Position numbers and translations under genes: made by a program. This document shows positions 36,151 through 47,554 of a DNA stretch of 64,000 bases, piece by piece. The notes under the pieces are model-generated. The model had not been told where the DNA came from, did not search any database, and saw nothing but the letters and a program-made list of their open reading frames with translations. The number at the start of each line of letters is the position of its first letter. Positions within the stretch are counted from its first letter, which is position 1. Origin of the DNA: Epiperipatus broadwayi (Eukaryota > Onychophora > Udeonychophora > Euonychophora > Peripatidae); assembly GCA_028023455.1 (NCBI GenBank), contig JAQFVV010012416.1:8067967-8131966 (forward strand), read 5' to 3'.

Positions 36151-36958
36151 TCCATAAAAATATCATCTTTTCATACTTCATTCACTAATTTGTATGAAGA
36201 TATTTTCTAGAATACTTTTCATAATTTAAAATATAGTTTAAAATATCATTTATTTATCTAATGTCAATTTTAACTATATTTATTTTTTATATTAAAGGCA
36301 TTACAAGACAATTTTTTTTGTCCTTTTATCTTGAATTTTACTCCTGTCTATAATAGCTAATATACAATATTGGATGATTTGATGAATCATTTTTAATTTT
36401 AATATAAAACACAAACTTAGATATAAATAATATATCCAAGACATATATCAAAACACAAATTTACATATATAACAAAATTGGTTAACCAAACACACTCGTG
36501 TGTGCAAATGAATAAAAAAATAGCCATACATATCACTGCATAGAATGCAGAAAAGAATTTGCTATTACCTGCAAGGAGACCTTTTGATTCTTTGGTTGAG
36601 GCCTTAAAGAAAACATACAAAGAAATTTCTAATGTTCACTCCTACACTCTTGTTATCATTGCAGCTGTTATTACTATGTGATTAGTCATATAGTAAATAA
36701 ACATTGATGCACTACTCATAACATGCATCCATTAGTGTGCTCAGTTTATTGGCTTTTTATCTTGAATTTAAGCTCAATAAATACCATGATTTTTTATTGG
36801 CTGCCTGATAGTTTTTAACTCAAGTGTTAATTGTGTTTCTTGAAGGCAAGGCAAATATGTATGTGAGTGAAATTTTTATAATGATTTGCAATCTGTGACA
36901 GACTAGAGCAAATTATTGCCCTTCTATTCCTAAGAGACTGCATAGTTATAAACCAACG
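36151..36958. other. AT-rich DNA, nothing recognised
   Basis: The minus-strand open frame at 36417-36620 has no recognisable motif. No repeats with a partner in this window. Confidence 0.5.
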
Positions 36959-36959
36959 C

Positions 36960-37013
36960 ATGATTGTCACCCTGATTGTTAGACCCAGGCTTTTATTCAG
37001 TGACAATCATGTA
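36960..37013. repeat. Hairpin upstream of the RTE remnant
   Basis: ATGATTGTCAC and GTGACAATCAT form an 11-base-pair stem around a loop containing CCCAGGC. Confidence 0.6.
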
Positions 37014-37059
37014 TTTAGATATCTACAGTTGCCGATCACTTTCAAGCAAAGAAAGTTTG

Positions 37060-37762
37060 CACAAATATGAAGAAAAACTATCTAATAATAAATGGGTCAT
37101 TGTTGTACTTTGTCGAGTTAGAAAAAAAGTGAAGAGATAATTGATTTCAAAATTGGACTGAAATTTACTAAAAAGGCGCAAATATTGGAAGTACAAAAGA
37201 AGTGAAATTCATTATAAAAGAAATAACGGAAAAAGAGCACTGTGGAGAGTGGAAGAAGAGCACTGTGGAGATTAACTAAGGCAATACACAATGGTGATGT
37301 TAGTTATTCAAATTAATGAAAAATACTAAATACAGATAATTCAGATTATATCACAACGAATTTTTATTATTTATGAAGCAGGGAATTTTAATATGGAAGT
37401 ACAAAATGCTTTTGATCAGACTTATCAACATTTTTAAATCGTCACGAAAAATTTTAATGCTAAAATCAGTAAACACTTGAAAAATGAATAAGGAAAAGAC
37501 ACATATTCAGAGTTCAGAATTCCCAGTAAAAGAAAAACTATATTGTGAATGTTTTTGTTTTTTTTTGTTTTTCACGAAAGCATTCAAATGAAGATACAAC
37601 GGAAATAGATTGTGTTTTCATAATGTTCTTAATAGATTCAACACAGGAATTTATTGTCTATTAATGAGATATATAATAATGCAAATCTAAAAAGAACTAT
37701 TAAAGAAGTCAGTATTAGCCATTGATATTTTTGATCTTCAGTCTCCAGTAAAATGAAATTAA
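37060..37762 (+). pseudogene. RTE-like LINE, endonuclease part (degenerate)
   Basis: In shifting frames the conceptual product shows RTE-type apurinic endonuclease blocks: TKEVKFIIKEITE (matching the GVGFIIN region), LVIQINEKY.IQIIQ, EVQNAFDQTYQHF.IVT.NFNAKI and, near 37600, a remnant of the NEIDYVFIM motif (read as TEIDCVFIM). This domain nicks target DNA for target-primed reverse transcription. Stops and frameshifts are frequent, so the copy is dead. The same element resumes at about 38770 after a mini-SINE and a family A palindrome. The second RTE copy at 54833-60206 has the same domain order on the other strand. Confidence 0.7.
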
Positions 37763-37764
37763 AG

Positions 37765-37858
37765 CTTTTTTTTTTCATGTATCAAAGCATCAGTCGGGAA
37801 GCGAACCCGGAACAACTGCTTGTAAGTCAGCTGGACCACCCGGTCACCAACACTTGAC
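37765..37858 (-). mobile_element. tRNA-derived mini-SINE, copy 4
   Basis: On minus: CAAGTGTTGGTGACCGGGTGG, a tRNA-like middle, GGGTTCGCTTCCCGACTGATGC, the linker TTTGATACATG and an A-tail. It is inserted in the RTE remnant just after the endonuclease region. Confidence 0.75.
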
Positions 37859-38245
37859 TTTTGTTTTAAGATATTGATATAACAGATACACTAATAAAAA
37901 CTGCAAGAAAGATAACTAGTGCAAGTATTTATCGATAAATTTTATATTGAGAAAATATAATATATTAAGAAATTAAAGAAAGAATATGACATTTTATTTT
38001 AAATGATTCTCTGGAAAGAACTTAATACCTAGAGTTTTATAAAATGATAAAAAAAAATAGTTAATAATGAAATTGAAAAGTATAGTTTACAATGAAAGTG
38101 ATACAAAAATATAAAAGGCCTAAAAATATAAAACATTTTGGTATTGGAAAAAACGTTATTTCAGCAATCTGAATAAAAAAATGGAACAATACTAGAAAAA
38201 CAGACATTCTGAAAGTGAGGGAAAATTCTACAAAGAATAATATAT

Positions 38246-38717
38246 AATTAAAAGTGATTTGAACACAGACTTTCAAGTTTCCTTCAGCTATCCATCCATC
38301 TTACATAATCGCTACACATTACCACACACATGTGGAAAAGATAAAGGATCTCCAATATACGTATTTCATGCTGAATTAGCACTCATCATTTGGTCCAGAT
38401 CATCATCTCCCATATATATATAATCAGTGCTCAGTTTATATTAAGATATGGATGGCTAAAGAGTTGGAGGCTGGAGAAGATTAAAGTCTGTTCATTAAAG
38501 TATGAAGATTTGCTATCTTAATATAAACATAGCACTGATTATATATATGGGGGGGGGGGTGATGTTGATCTGGACCAATTGATAGTTCAGTACAAAATAC
38601 GGATATTAAAGAACATTTATCTTTTTCACATGTGTGTGGTCATGTGTATCGATTGTATAAGATGGAGTGGATAGCTGAAGGAATCTTGAAAGTTTGTGTT
38701 CAAATTTCCTTTAATTA
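38246..38717. repeat. Family A element as a complete foldback
   Basis: The left arm (TTTGAACACAGACTTTCAAG, ACACATGTGGAAAAGATAAA, TTTGGTCCAGATCATCATCTCC, TAATCAGTGCTCAGTTTATATT) is inverted in the right arm (TAATATAAACATAGCACTGATTA, GATCTGGACCAATTGAT, TTTATCTTTTTCACATGTGTG, CTTGAAAGTTTGTGTTCAAAT). The loop, 38446-38510, carries the GATGGCTAAAGAGTTGG block. The outermost TAATTAAA/TTTAATTA is also inverted. A G11 run sits at about 38549. The right arm carries the A-box-like GGATGGAGTGG... and B-box-like GTTCAAATTTCC motifs. Confidence 0.8.
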
Positions 38718-38769
38718 CATCTTAAAGTTCGGTATTTACAATATACTAGTATTGATTTATTAAAGAATA

Positions 38770-39112
38770 ATACAGTAATAAAGAAAAAAGGATCCTTTAC
38801 AGTTATTACATGATCTAAATTGCCCAGTATTTTTAATGAAGAAATGAGACATGAAGAACTGAAAAAATTCAATAAATGTTAGAAATTATTATTATTATCT
38901 TAAAAGAAGCAGCTGAAAGAAAAAAGTCTTGACAAAGTTACATTCTAAATGTCTAAATGATAAAGATGTGCCAAATGATTGGAAGAATGCAATAATAATA
39001 TTTTTAAAAAGATGCTAAAGAAGATATTAGAAATTACAGACCTGTCGGTTTTCTATCAGTTATACACAAAATCTTTACTAGAACAATTACAATTCGTTTA
39101 CAGTAATAACTG
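38770..39112 (+). pseudogene. RTE-like LINE, N-terminal RT part (degenerate)
   Basis: Conceptual translation in broken frames gives EEMRHEELKKFNKC, then CLNDKDVPNDWKNAIIIFL, then an N-Y-R-P-type block and LSVIHKIFTRTITIRL-like residues. These are the conserved blocks at the start of the RTE reverse transcriptase domain. The segment stops at about 39112, where a family A copy is inserted, and the domain continues at 39571. Confidence 0.7.
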
Positions 39113-39129
39113 AAACACAGGTTTATTAT

Positions 39130-39570
39130 ATACCTGTGTCTTTATATGTAATATATAGGGTATATAAGCATAGACTTTCACAAGACCCATTACTCCCCAC
39201 TCTATCTCATAACACTGATACCCTTGAACACATATATGAGAAAAAGACAAATAATCACCAATATACATATTTCATGCTAAACCAGAAAATATCAGTTAGT
39301 CCAGATTACCATCTCTACACATATATGATATAAGTGCTCAGATATATATTAAGATGGCAATCTTCATACTTTAATGGACAGGCTTCAATCTATTCCACAT
39401 TCTAACTCTTCAACGTCTATCCAATTAAAAATCTGATGAAGGAATCCTCAAAGGCCATCCTGATGTGGAGATTCTTGTCACACCCATGTTGATCTAAGGT
39501 CAATCTGATCCCTCACATATAGGACATAATTCATTTAATAGAGATACAAGGGATGGGCAGAAATTTTTGG
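39130..39570 (+). repeat. Family A repeat interrupting the RTE remnant
   Basis: AGACTTTCACAAGACCCATTAC, GAGAAAAAGACAAATAATC, CATGCTAAACCAG, ATTAAGATGGCAATCTTCATAC, TTTAATGGACAGGCTTCAATC, CTAACTCTTCAACG and the distal block CACACCCATGTTGATC...CCCTCACATATAGGA...GATGGGCAGAA follow the long-form order seen at 19675. The 65-codon open frame here is repeat sequence. Confidence 0.75.
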
Positions 39571-40905
39571 ATTCTGACCAATCAAAGGAATAAATTAGAT
39601 TTAAACACGATTTTAGCACTGTGAATCATATCCAAATATCAAGAGAACTTATAGAAAAGACCAATGTATTAATATAAGTTGTCACTGTGCTTTGAGTTTG
39701 TAAATTATGTAAAGGCATTTTATTCTTTTATGGCTTTACAACATTAGGTCATCATGATATATACCTAAGATATTGCCATAATCTCACAAACATTTAGCAA
39801 AATGCAGTAATGATAATTAGATTACATGGTGATATTATGAATATTAACATTGAGAAGAGTCTATGACAAGGTGACACCATATCTTCAAGAAGTATTTTAT
39901 GGCTTAAAATGAAGAGCTAAGGAAATGACAGTAAATGGAACTTGATTTAAGTCATCTAGATTTTAGACATGGTATGATTGTTTTGCAAATATGGTTTCAG
40001 AGTATGGGGAAATGTTGCAAGAGTTATTAGATAAAAATAAGAACATATGACTAAAAATAGATGATAAAAAGACTAAAGTAATATGCAATGGATTACCTTG
40101 AATATATAATTAGTACAGATAAAAACATAATGGATGAAATTGATCACAGAATTAAAATTAAAATGTTTCATTAGAAATAACTATACTAAAAGAAGCTAAG
40201 CCTGTAACTGTGAAAAAGAAGATATTTAATAGATGTTTTATCATTTTGGAATTTGGAAATTTAAGAAAAGAGCTAGACAGAAACTTTAAATAACTCAACA
40301 AAGTATGGAAAGATATATGTTAGATGTAATAAAAATGGATTGAAAAAGAATACATAAAAAATACAGGTGAAAACATAATGAATAAAATTAATCATAGAAT
40401 AAAAATTAGATGGAGTGGTTTTATTATAAATAACTAGACTGAAAGGAACTATTCCTATGTGTCTGAAAAGGATGGTTTTGATAGATATGTTTATCTGGGA
40501 CTTGGAAATCTAATGAAAGAGCAATACAGAGACTTTGGATAACTCAAGAAAATATGAAAATGAATATTAGATATAATAAGAAGAGATTGAAAATGAAATA
40601 CATGATAAGAGAATAAGCCATATTATCGACATCGTTAAATGGATTAAGAAAATAAAATTGAGCTGGTTTAGGTATATTTCTAGAAAAGATGATAATACCT
40701 GGAATTGAAGTTCTAAATTGAATTCCAAATGATTGTAAAAAAAAACTTAGAAAGAAACATATGTGAAATAGATACATGAAATAAGGAAGTTGCTGATATG
40801 TTATAGAAAAGAGAGACTATGAGATCACAGAAACTGGATTAAACATGGAGAGACTTTCTGTAGTGGATAGATAGTGTTTGGGTTTTAATATTTATTAAAT
40901 GCATA
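39571..40905 (+). pseudogene. RTE-like LINE, C-terminal RT part (degenerate)
   Basis: Blocks recognisable in changing frames are VNHIQISRELIEKTN, a VNYVKAFYSF block equivalent to the F-V-D-Y-x-K-A-F-D-S motif of RTE reverse transcriptase, RQGDTIS, repeated NIMDEI-like segments, and near the end a WIPNDCK...RKKHM...DYEITETGLNMERL stretch equivalent to the RTE C-terminal tail. Many stops show it is dead. A segment of about 240 bases is duplicated in tandem inside it (40100-40345 and 40350-40590). The 3' end is at about 40905, with an A-rich tail. Confidence 0.68.
40100..40590 (+). repeat. Internal tandem duplication in the RTE remnant
   Basis: ACAGATAAAAACATAATGGATG, ATTGATCACAGAATTAAAATTA, ATTAGAAATAACTA.ACT and TTTGGAAAT at 40110-40265 recur as AGGTGAAAACATAATGAATA, ATTAATCATAGAATAAAAATTA, ATTATAAATAACTAGACT and CTTGGAAAT at 40360-40510. 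The copies differ at many sites, so the duplication is old or arose from two template copies. Confidence 0.65.
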
Positions 40906-41290
40906 GTTCTACCCATGAGAGACAGAAGAAAAAAATAAAACAACCTCATAATAAACGCTTTTAAACAATGGAGTATTAAAATATATATTTATTATGGCTT
41001 ATAAAAAATAAATAAGGAGTTAATTTTAGACAGTGAAATACTGACAAAATTATTGTTGCTTTCTAATAGTCGAATAGCTATTTTTTTCATTTACTGTGAT
41101 TTATAAACCAATTTTATTAATTACCTTTGTTATCTATTTATCCATTAATACATGTCAAGGTATATCTACTTAAAAAAATTAAAACAATTGCAAATTTTAT
41201 ATTAAAAATTATAAAAATCTCAAACAATAATTCCTACTCAATGTGAAAAAGTTAATACAAATTTCAATAGACTTCTTCATTAGATATTAC
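40906..41290. other. AT-rich DNA, nothing recognised
   Basis: No supported features. Confidence 0.5.
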
Positions 41291-41360
41291 ACCCTGCGCA
41301 ATGTGGCGCAGCAGTAGAACGTCCGACTTGGGATCGGAAGATTCCAGAGTTCTGGCGTTA
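41291..41360 (+). tRNA. tRNA-Pro(TGG)-like pseudogene
   Basis: GTGGCGCAGCAGTAGAACG resembles a D arm. TCCGA-CTTGGGA-TCGGA is a perfect five-pair anticodon stem with the TGG triplet, and CCAGAGTTCTGG is a damaged T arm lacking a consensus B box. The acceptor stem is not convincing. A tRNA pseudogene or the head of an old SINE are both possible. Confidence 0.45.
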
Positions 41361-41634
41361 ACTTCTTATGATCTCCCTAGCAAGAAAGTCATTATCAATT
41401 TTATTTTAGATTCTGTAATAATAATTTGAAGCTAACAATTAACTGTGTGATCTATACATAGAAACAACTGTTTTCACACTGCATTTGATATATTTCTTAT
41501 ACAAATATTTTAGACGTATCTATATATTTATTTTTAAAAATCAAGTGAATATTTTAAAGAATATGATTTTGATAGTAGTAAATATCAATCCCCGCTCTCT
41601 CATGTAAATGCAATAGCGTAAGTACGTTCATTAA
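41361..41634. other. AT-rich DNA, nothing recognised
   Basis: No supported features. Confidence 0.45.
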
Positions 41635-41880
41635 AGTCTGCCCATTAAAATATGAAGATGCTATCTTAATATCTAAGCATTAATTGTATATATGTGTGGG
41701 GATGATAATCTGGACCAACTGACGAATGCTGGTTTAGCACGAAATACATATATTGTTAATTATTTATCTTTTTGACATGTGTGCGATCAAATGTGTCAGC
41801 AATATGAGATAGCGTGGATAGTTGAGGGTCATGTGAAAGTCTGAATTCAAACCCCTATATATTACATATTGGAGTGCATG
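41635..41880 (-). repeat. Family A fragment, inverse
   Basis: GTCTGCCCATTAAAATATGAAG, ATGATAATCTGGACCAACTGA, CGAATGCTGGTTTAGCACGAA, TTTATCTTTTTGACATGTG and GTGAAAGTCTGAATTCAAACC are family A landmarks in inverse order. Confidence 0.75.
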
Positions 41881-42104
41881 TATGTACTGTAGAAAAAATT
41901 TATATATTAAAACAATGTTGATTGAAATTTTATTATTTTTCATGTACAGAGAAATATTTATATCTAATTTTAACAAACTACATTGCAAATAAAAAAATAT
42001 ATAGTTTTATTAGAATCTTGATTATTTTTAATAAAATTTCTAAATTAGCAAAAATTTGAAACAAAATTTTTTATTAATAATTTTTATTAGCCATTCAATA
42101 GACT

Positions 42105-42215
42105 AGAGATTATCCACTTAATGAATAACATTTTTGTAGTGTAATTTTCACTACTCCCCTCTCACGCAAAATAGGAACTGGTTTCTATTCACTTTTAACA
42201 CCTTGGGAAGGTGTG
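42105..42215 (+). repeat. Family C repeat, forward copy 1
   Basis: GTAGTGTAATTTTCACTACTCCC, CTCTCACGCAAAATAGGAACTGG and TCACTTTTAACACCTTG recur at 42466-42545 (forward) and 42562-42655 (inverse). Confidence 0.7.
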
Positions 42216-42234
42216 TAATCATAATCAAATGAGC

Positions 42235-42420
42235 AAAGACATTTTAAAAAGATATATGATCACCAAGTTGCATATTTCGTGCTGAATCAGCATTTATCGG
42301 TTGGCCCAGATCACAATCTCTTACACATGTCTTTATCATTTTTCAGGTTATATTGATAGTAAATTATTACAGTTTAATTGATGGGTCAAATTTACTGCCC
42401 TCACAACTTTGACACAAACC
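42235..42420 (+). repeat. Family A fragment between family C copies
   Basis: TCGTGCTGAATCAGCATTTATC, GTTGGCCCAGATCACAATCTC and TTTAATTGATGGGTCAAA are degraded family A landmarks. Confidence 0.6.
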
Positions 42421-42461
42421 ATTTCATGAAAGTACGCTGTCATTTATTAAGATTATTCACT

Positions 42462-42658
42462 TCATGAATAATATTTATGTAGTATAATTTTTTCTACACC
42501 ACTCTCACACAAAGTAGGGCCTGGTTTATATCCACTTTTAACACCTTGTGAAATGATGTAATTATTAACATAAGATGTTAAAAATGAATAGAAACTAATC
42601 TTTACTTTGCTTGAGAGTGGTATAGTGAAAATTACATTACAATCATGAAAACATTAAT
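42462..42658. repeat. Family C palindrome
   Basis: Forward arm GTAGTATAATTTTTTCTACACC...ACTCTCACACAAAGTAG...TTTTAACA against inverse arm TGTTAAAAATGAATAGAAACTA...TACTTTGCTTGAGAGTGGTATAG...ATTACATTAC. The centre is near 42553. Confidence 0.7.
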
Positions 42659-42929
42659 AGTGCAAAATCAAGATTTCTAAATGAAATTAATTCTTTTATT
42701 TTACTTGCTACGATTATTTTGCTATTTACTTAATCAGATTTACGAATTTATTTGAATGTGTATGAAAATTTCCTAATGATTAGATATTATTGAAATTATC
42801 TGCAATTATTTTTAAAAATATAAACATAGATAAAATTTAAAAAATAAATAAACACAGTCTTCTATTTTAAAAATAGCTCATTAATTTCAATATATATATA
42901 TATACAACAAACCACACACACAGACTTCA

Positions 42930-43597
42930 TTACAAACTATTATAACATACAATAATATAGTCTAACGTTTTGACTATATTATTTTTTTGTCTTTATTAAA
43001 AAACAACTAAAAAATACATTAAAAAACAATAAATATTCCATAATATATATAACAAATACAAATACATTTTACCTTAAAACTCTTCTAACAAACAATCTAA
43101 CGAATGTAATGAAAAGTTAAGATTGTTTGTTAGAAGAATTTTAAAATAAGAAGTATCTGTATACAAGAGACAAAAAAGAAGAAGGTATGAAGATAGAGAA
43201 AGTGATGACAGGAAGACCGATGAAAAGGGGAAAGAACAAAGATAACACAAAACAGATAAAACCTGACACCAAATGAAAAATGGCTGCTTGTTTTGACGTG
43301 TAACCAAAGTCCAAGATGTGACATAAATCTACACAAGATAAAAGAGAAACGCAAATTCAAGTTGAATTCAATCAATATAAACAAAGACTAAAATGAATAG
43401 TGCTGTAATCTAATGTAATCTGTAGAATCTGTATTCCAATAAATATTTCCTTAATAAAAAATAAAAAAGAAGTATCTGTATTTGTTATATGTATTTGTAT
43501 TTATTGTTTCTTATGTATTTTTTAGTTGTTCCTTGATAAAGACTATAAAATAATATAGTCCAAACATGGAGTATATTATTGTAAGTTATAATATTCA
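42930..43597. repeat. Inverted repeat bracketing a transcript-like insert
   Basis: The left arm 42930-43074 (ATAATATAGTC, CTTTATTAA, CAACTAAAAAATACATTA, ACAATAAATA, ATATATAACAAATACAAATAC) is inverted at 43470-43597 (GTATTTGTATTTATTGTTTC, ATGTATTTTTTAGTTGT, GATAAAGAC, GACTATAAAATAATATAG). The central part 43138-43465 is less AT-rich and ends CCAATAAATATTTCCTTAATAAAAAATAAAAAAG, like a polyadenylated transcript end. A smaller hairpin (43081-43137) sits at the left junction. The minus-strand open frames of 77 and 84 codons in the insert are not recognised. Confidence 0.6.
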
Positions 43598-44055
43598 TAT
43601 GAGCATTTTTAAGGCAAATCTGTCAAAGGTTTCAGCCTTTCATGTTATTATTATATCATCTGCTTGTGCTTAATAAATTACTATATTTACATTTGTTACT
43701 ATCATTTCATTAGATTTGAAATTACTTCGTAGTAAATCGAAATATTTCACATTGTTTATTTATATATAATATTTAGTTGAATTAAATGTGGTGTTTAAAT
43801 CTTCATGCTCTTAGATCAAAATGCTTGAGTCTGGATTAGTTATATATAAATTTCAGTAAAAAAGAGTGAGGGTTCTATCCTTTTCTTGTAATTCTGGCTT
43901 GTGTTTTTGAATTGAAAGTTTCATGTGCAGTCATTATTACATCTGATTGGCTGTCACATAAGGATTTTTAAGGTGCATCTATAGTCTTTCACGTTATTAA
44001 TAGTTCATATTATAATAAATCATGATTTATAAAGAAGTTTGTATATGTTTGTTGT
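43598..44055. repeat. AT-rich DNA with a diverged internal duplication
   Basis: ATTTTTAAGGCAAATCTGTC...CAGCCTTTCATGTTATTA at 43602 recurs as ATTTTTAAGGTGCATCTATAG...TCTTTCACGTTATTAA at 43970, each followed by TAATAAAT. I see no continuation here of the LINE that borders the other side of the LTR element. Confidence 0.4.
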
Positions 44056-44061
44056 ATATAT

Positions 44062-47000
44062 TGTAACATAAATAATGAGTTCAAAAAAAAGATATTACCA
44101 TACCTGAGTAGTCCATAGAATGATCATAAGTAAAGGTTCAAAATATAACACTATCAAGAATTATTATAAGCAAATTATTATAGCAATGTATTATAACAAG
44201 TATTATGGAAATCACGTGAAGTGAGTACACTCGTAATTCAATAAAATATAGCTCAGGTATACAGACAGTAGATCTTATCCACTTTCATTTCTTGGTTTGA
44301 TGTTAAGTGCATGTTTAAACAAATACTAAGTGAATATGGTCTAGCAGGGCGCCACTAGATTATCTGAATCTAGACACGGTTATATCTGATAACCTTTCAC
44401 ATGTACCGGGTTTGAATCCCTTCTTGGTACTTTATTTCTAATAAAAATGAGAGATTTTGCTTTTTGAGCCATATCACTATAAGCACTAATATTTAGGTAA
44501 AAGTAAAACATCTTTAAACCAAAGTGGAGTATATTAGACATAAATCATTTCTCAGATCTTAGCATAACAAATGTGTTTCAATATTTTTATAAGTTTACTA
44601 GCTCAGATTATATATAACTAATTTAGGATGGCAATTCACTCATCCTTGCATGAAATAGATGATGGGATGTGGTTATAATAATACTAAGAGATCACTAAAT
44701 ATTATAAAATCAATATTTATTTATGGCCTTTAAACAGTTAAACAGCTCATTAATTAAAACGTTGATGACGATGATGATGATGATAATAATAACAATAATG
44801 ACAAGGGTTTCAACTACAGCTCTAGGACTAAGCCTAAACATAAAACTAATTTTTATAAAGAAATTCATAATTATTGCTTAATTTTAGCATATTTACTTAT
44901 ATCTTAAATAACTAATATTCAACCATTGATGATGATGAATAATCACACTTAACAAAGACTACACTTAATGAAATATATACGCCTCGTTTAATAAAACAAA
45001 CTAATATTTATTACTACATTTCTAACATATACATAAAAATTTCTAGATAAATATGAAAATTGACATGAATAATAATAATAATAATTGATTATATAACAAT
45101 CCTCAGATTAATTTTAAGTTCTTCCCCCTTTCCCTTCAAATGTATTTTGTATTAAGTTGGACGTCACATTGACCATGATTTTCACTCCATGAGAAAAGTA
45201 TTTCAAGAAAAAAAATATTATCTGCTCATTAGCACACATACTTTAAAAATCCAACATGTAAATAGAATGTAAAAAAAAAAATGTTAGTAGAATTGAAAGA
45301 GCAAGTTTTAGAAAAGAGTTTTAAATTATTTTCTCCCCCCTCTCTTCTACCTCTGAAATGCTATACTTAACTTGAAACAAACTAATCTAATATTCTAATA
45401 CTACTCATTATTTCACATTCACTTGCAATTATACACATATAAAATATCATTATGTATGTGCGTGTTTTATCCCATGATAACAAAATATTATTTAAAACCA
45501 AAATGATAATATATTAGTTAAAACTAAAATCATAATACCATATAAAAAAAAATTGTTTTACACATTAATATTTTTCATAACTGTAAAATTAATAAACAAA
45601 TAATTTTCATACATTCAAGATCATTTATGAAGCTCAAAGTTATTATTAGTAAGACATTCTTGTTTTTAATCGATCTGAATAGTCTTTAAAAGTTCTTTAA
45701 ATAAAATATACCACTTTATTGCTAAAATGTTTCTTAAGACTGATATCATAAAGAAAATAGATATAAAAAGTCATATTACCGATCTTTTGTTTGTGGCGAA
45801 TTTCCAAGGGTTCAAACTTGTCTTGTATAAGGTTTATATTTCTGCAGCTACCATTTCCGTTTTACTGGGAACAATCTCTTTCTTGAGGTGTATAACTATT
45901 TGATGATGGTGACTCTATTGAGGTTATTTGCTTTAGTGGATAATTTGGAAATCATTATATTAATTTTTCTTCTCTTCCTGTCAAGCATGTGGATGAAATA
46001 CAGCAGTTGTTTTCACATTTGTAAATTTTCTTGAGTTTAAAATCAGTTGTTGTAACAATTAATTGGACTTGATGATTAATATTTATCAGTAGATTAATTC
46101 ATCTTCTTTGAATGCAGGTGAATGCTTTCTTCCTTCTATTAAAAACATCTTATTTCTCTGGTCAGTTGAAAGGTGTAGAATATTATTTTAGACAACATCT
46201 TTTCTTTCCTATGTGATGTGTAGCTTCCCCAGATGGTCCGGAACCGATGGGACATACATATAATTTTTCTAGCCAGCCATTTCTTATATTTTCAGCATTC
46301 AATTGGATAGTTTAATAATCTGAATCATAAACAATAATCTTAATAATAATTCAAGACAGCTTTTTATATCCAATTTTTAGCTAACTTAACCAATCAGAGA
46401 TAGCATCACTTGCTATTTTTGGACAAATTTGTTTTAATTAGATCTCTAATTTATTTTCAACTAAATTATTTTTCAACTGAAAAGTTTAATCCTTTTTCCA
46501 GACACTTTTGTTTAAAAAAAAAATAGACTCAATCCTTATTTCCTTTCTTTTCTTTTTTTTTTTCTTTTAACATCCAGGTAACACTTCAAATCTTTGAGCT
46601 TCCTTCTTTAGATCTTGAGATAAGACAATTTCAAAAATTAGAGCTCTGACCCATTATAAGCTTCCAAAGTGAAACAATCATTTACAAAAAAAAAATTGCT
46701 ACAAAGATCGATATCTGATTAAACAGATTTCCTCTTTTAACAAAAAATTGTACAAAAAAAAATAATTTGACAGATTTAATACTTCCTTTTCTTTCAATAT
46801 TTAGGAAATGTAAATTTTTGTATGTAATGTACACACATCCTTCATTCTTTCAAATCATTCATAAACTAACCTTAAATAATATGATTGCTAGCTTAGTAAT
46901 TATAACCCAATTATTTAATTAAATCTGTAACTTTTAAATCCCAATTATAATTAAAGAAAAGCAAAATAAAAGTATAGAATAAAATATTAGAATTGATCAA

Positions 47001-47363
47001 GCATAGGTTAGTTTTAAAGAAAGTTAAAATGTTTAATATTTGAAATATAAAACAATTAAATAATTTACACATACATTGCCTATATGTATGCATTATAACT
47101 TTGCTTTTTAAAGAAAAATTAAATATTAAATAGTTTAAATGTGTGTATTACCTTTCTATCAACACACAAACAAGTAAAGCATGTAATTGTTGACCCATTC
47201 TTTCTCTGTTTAAAGCTTTTAGAACTGGACCTTGTAGGGTTTGAACTTGGATGCCCTACAGCTTCATTTATGATTATATAAAAATGTGATGATGATTTTT
47301 GGTTTACCTTTTCTACATGCACATTACTATAAATTTAGCTAGTGACTAAATTGTAATGGCACA
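44062..47363 (-). repeat. 3' LTR of the 10.4 kb element
   Basis: Collinear with 51245-54498, apart from the first 140 bases on the plus-strand side (the U5 end on minus), which are strongly diverged or rearranged. Open frames at 46911-47093 and 47119-47322 are repeated exactly in the other LTR; no function is recognised. Confidence 0.92.
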
Positions 47364-47364
47364 A

Positions 47365-47377
47365 CTTTCTCCCCCTT
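47365..47377 (-). promoter_or_regulatory. Polypurine tract
   Basis: On minus AAGGGGGAGAAAG, thirteen unbroken purines, lies one base before TGTGCC, the start of the 3' LTR. It is the expected primer for plus-strand DNA synthesis of an LTR retrotransposon. Confidence 0.88.
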
Positions 47378-47554
47378 CGGATAAAATCATCAGCACTTTT
47401 GTTTTAACTATATTTTAAAAAAAAAATCCTAACTAATAAATACACTAATAATAATAAACACTTATAATATATATATAAAAAAAAAATTAACTACTGGTAA
47501 ATATATTTTTCATTAGAAAACCTAAAAATAATTTATTTGGAGATCTTTGCCAGG

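Noticed and set aside
44340-44429. tRNA gene suggested by the B box GGGTTTGAATCCC
   Set aside because: No acceptor or D arm pairs; the block is part of the LTR and is copied in the other LTR at 51477.
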